Positions 62,514 through 64,000 of a stretch of DNA of 64,000 nucleotides are shown piece after piece. The stretch comes from Chitinolyticbacter albus (GTDB lineage Bacteria > Pseudomonadota > Gammaproteobacteria > Burkholderiales > Chitinibacteraceae): assembly GCF_024437655.1 (NCBI RefSeq), contig NZ_JANBVF010000010.1, positions 124,001-188,000 on the forward strand, in the 5' to 3' direction. Every line of letters begins with the position of its first letter. The stretch's first letter is position 1. Both the position numbers and the translations under genes were made by a program. The notes under the pieces were generated by a model. That model ran no database searches. It saw only the letters and a list, made by a program, of their open reading frames with translations, and had not been told where the DNA came from.

Positions 62514-63331
62514 GCACGGCCATGAGAAGCTGGCTGCGCACCTGGGGTGCTGCTACGAAAACGACGTTGGTCTGCCTCGGCAAAGGGCTGGTCGACGCCT
62601 GCTCGCCAGGTCTGGCGTGGCGCTCGGCGTGCTGGAGCGTGGTGCTCGCCGGTCTTTGCCTGTGGGCCTATATCCATTTCAGCAAGGCGCTGGCGCTGGC
62701 ATCGTTAAGCGCAGCCACGCTGTGGATAGCTGGCCTGTTGCTAGGCGGCAGCCTGACGCTCTGGGGCGCGCCGGCTGGCACTTCCGGCAGCGTGGTGGCC
62801 ATGGGGCAGATGGGCGCCGCCCTGCTGCAGGTGGCGCAACTGGCCGTGCTGGTGGGCCTGGCCGCCGGCGTGGTGTTCGTGCTCGGATACGTGATCGCCG
62901 TGTCGCTCAGCGTGCGCCTGGTGGCGGTGCCGCTACTGCTGCGCCAGGCGATGGAGCGGGTGCCGCTCACACCGGTTGATAGCCCCCTGGAGCAATCCGC
63001 GAGACCGCGTTACTGGTTATGGCTTGGCGCCATCTTGATCGGTTTGTGCATCCCCGTGCTTGCCGGCCTCTTGGTGTGGGCCGGCCTTTGCTACATCAAC
63101 GTGCGCAGCCTGTATGCGGCGGCGCGGCGGCAATTCCGGCGGGACGGGCTGATGCTGCCTTCCCCGAACGCCCACCAGAGCAGGGTGCTGCTGTGCCTGG
63201 GATTGCTGCTGCCCTTGGTGTTGCTGGTGCCCGTGCTCAATCTGTTGCTGCCGGCATGGCTTTGCACTTCGGTGCTGCAGGTGGCGCGTATGGGCCGAAC
63301 TTTACCCCACCAGAATCAGCAGGAGCGCTGA
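62510..63331 (+). CDS. Polytopic membrane protein (EI24/CysZ-like)
   Basis: 273 residues with five or six hydrophobic helices (WSVVLAGLCLWAYIHFSKAL; ASLSAATLWIAGLLLGGSLT; VLVGLAAGVVFVLGYVIAVS; WLGAILIGLCIPVLAGLLVW; LLLPLVLLVPVLNLLLPAWL). The spacing and the C-terminal VLNLLLPAWLCTSVLQVAR resemble the EI24 family, which includes CysZ. Function cannot be fixed by eye. It begins inside the previous stop codon (ATGA), so the immunity-like gene and this one form an operon. Confidence 0.72.
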   Translation: MSTAMRSWLRTWGAATKTTLVCLGKGLVDACSPGLAWRSACWSVVLAGLCLWAYIHFSKALALASLSAATLWIAGLLLGGSLTLWGAPAGTSGSVVAMGQMGAALLQVAQLAVLVGLAAGVVFVLGYVIAVSLSVRLVAVPLLLRQAMERVPLTPVDSPLEQSARPRYWLWLGAILIGLCIPVLAGLLVWAGLCYINVRSLYAAARRQFRRDGLMLPSPNAHQSRVLLCLGLLLPLVLLVPVLNLLLPAWLCTSVLQVARMGRTLPHQNQQER

Positions 63332-63334
63332 GGC

Positions 63335-64000
63335 GTGCGTTGTCACTACCGGATAAGTGCAATAGTCGCTTTGGTCGCGTGCTGGGCTGTTGGGTGTGTT
63401 GCAGCTGCACCCGACGAAATCGACCGGGTGGCAGCGGCGCAACTGGCTGCGGCAATCAGGCGGGCCGCCATCCAGCAGCCGGAGTTTGCGCTGGAAACGG
63501 CGGTCGAGTCGGCCCCGCTCAAAGCGGATATCACGTGGTTTGGCGATGTATGGGATGAAGAGCGGAAAACCCGGCATCTTCCGTTGGCTCGACCAGCCGG
63601 GGTCAGTCCAGCGGAATGGCGTGCCTTACGCGCTAGCGTGAAAGAGACGGTCGCGGCGGACGGGGTTGCTCACACCAACTACGGCTTGCTTGATCTGGAC
63701 GGCGACGGCGATCGTGACCTCATCATCAGATCACTCATGGACGGAACGGGCGTCTGGAACTTTGTGGATCTGGCATGGCAGCACGCTGGGCGCTTTGTGG
63801 TCTGGGTCCAGCCGGATGGAAAGCCCTTGGTCTCCTACAGCGAGCGCGGTGCGAATCAGGTGGATCTTTGGGTAAGACTACAGGGACGCAGCTATCTGGC
63901 ATTTCGCGATGGCAGCCACGGTCAGGACCGGGTGTATCTCGTACGGCCGTTCGTGACCAACCGGAAGGTGCCCGTCATCACGCTGAGTTATCGTTACGTT
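63335..64000 (+). CDS. Exported protein of unknown function, 3' end beyond the window
   Basis: 222 codons are visible and the frame is still open at the window end. GTG 63335 has AGGAG 9 bp upstream. The N-terminus is a signal (ISAIVALVACWAVGCVAAA, possibly a lipoprotein with Cys in AVGC). The mature part has LLDLDGDGDRDLIIRSLMDG, an EF-hand/FG-GAP-like calcium loop (DLDGDGDRD), so a calcium-binding or beta-propeller element is possible. It follows the membrane protein by 3 bp and is likely part of the same operon. Confidence 0.78.
   Translation, partial: MRCHYRISAIVALVACWAVGCVAAAPDEIDRVAAAQLAAAIRRAAIQQPEFALETAVESAPLKADITWFGDVWDEERKTRHLPLARPAGVSPAEWRALRASVKETVAADGVAHTNYGLLDLDGDGDRDLIIRSLMDGTGVWNFVDLAWQHAGRFVVWVQPDGKPLVSYSERGANQVDLWVRLQGRSYLAFRDGSHGQDRVYLVRPFVTNRKVPVITLSYRYV

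Overview
The window is high-GC Gram-negative chromosome, most likely a betaproteobacterium (inference). The best clues are a dnaQ-ispD-ispF / rnhA / methyltransferase / gloB / mltD neighbourhood, a periplasmic ribose-type uptake operon, secretion-system genes and a secreted GH5 glycanase with chitin-binding-type modules. A chitin- or plant-polymer-associated Neisseriales/Chitinibacteraceae-like organism would fit, but the sequence alone does not prove it.

Layout. 1-3970: the end of a ribose-type ABC transporter operon (rbsA fragment, rbsC, rbsB as a lipoprotein) and a LacI-family regulator. 3971-4499: intergenic, with a strong intrinsic terminator of unclear origin. 4500-31174: a large exoprotein region built from two modules in the same order. 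Module 1 is a beta-helix/IPT protein A1, a Gly-rich protein B1 and a giant FN3/discoidin protein C1, followed by an RHS polymorphic toxin (Hint plus restriction-endonuclease-fold tip) and its immunity gene. A membrane-anchored glutaredoxin separates it from module 2: paralogs A2 and B2 and a different giant protein C2. 31321-42011: a type II secretion-like operon (F, E, L-, M- and C-like genes, a lipoprotein secretin with a C-terminal cohesin-like domain, three pseudopilin-like genes, a rhodanese-like and a transglutaminase-like protein). I infer that this apparatus exports or displays the A/B/C proteins.

42029-48600: a chromosomal integron. Eight gene cassettes, all on the minus strand, are separated by attC sites and lie next to an attI-like site and an integron integrase gene. 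The integrase carries one in-frame TAG just before the catalytic C-terminus, so the array is probably frozen. An IS110/IS1111-family element sits exactly inside one attC, with subterminal inverted repeats and a long 3' noncoding end that could encode its target-guide RNA. An IS3-family remnant caps the distal end.

48633-48941: a minus-strand tRNA-Leu(UAA) gene split by a 225-nt group I intron between U34 and A35, the position used in cyanobacteria. This is the clearest unusual RNA in the window.

49098-64000: mostly housekeeping and accessory genes: GH5 glycanase, LOG-family protein, an orphan secretin-N-domain protein, sstT, a frameshifted lipoprotein, ispF-ispD-dnaQ, rnhA, a host-attachment-family protein, a GNAT acetyltransferase, a methyltransferase divergent from gloB with overlapping start codons, mltD, a GAD/Tdi1-like immunity gene, a membrane protein and a gene running off the window end.
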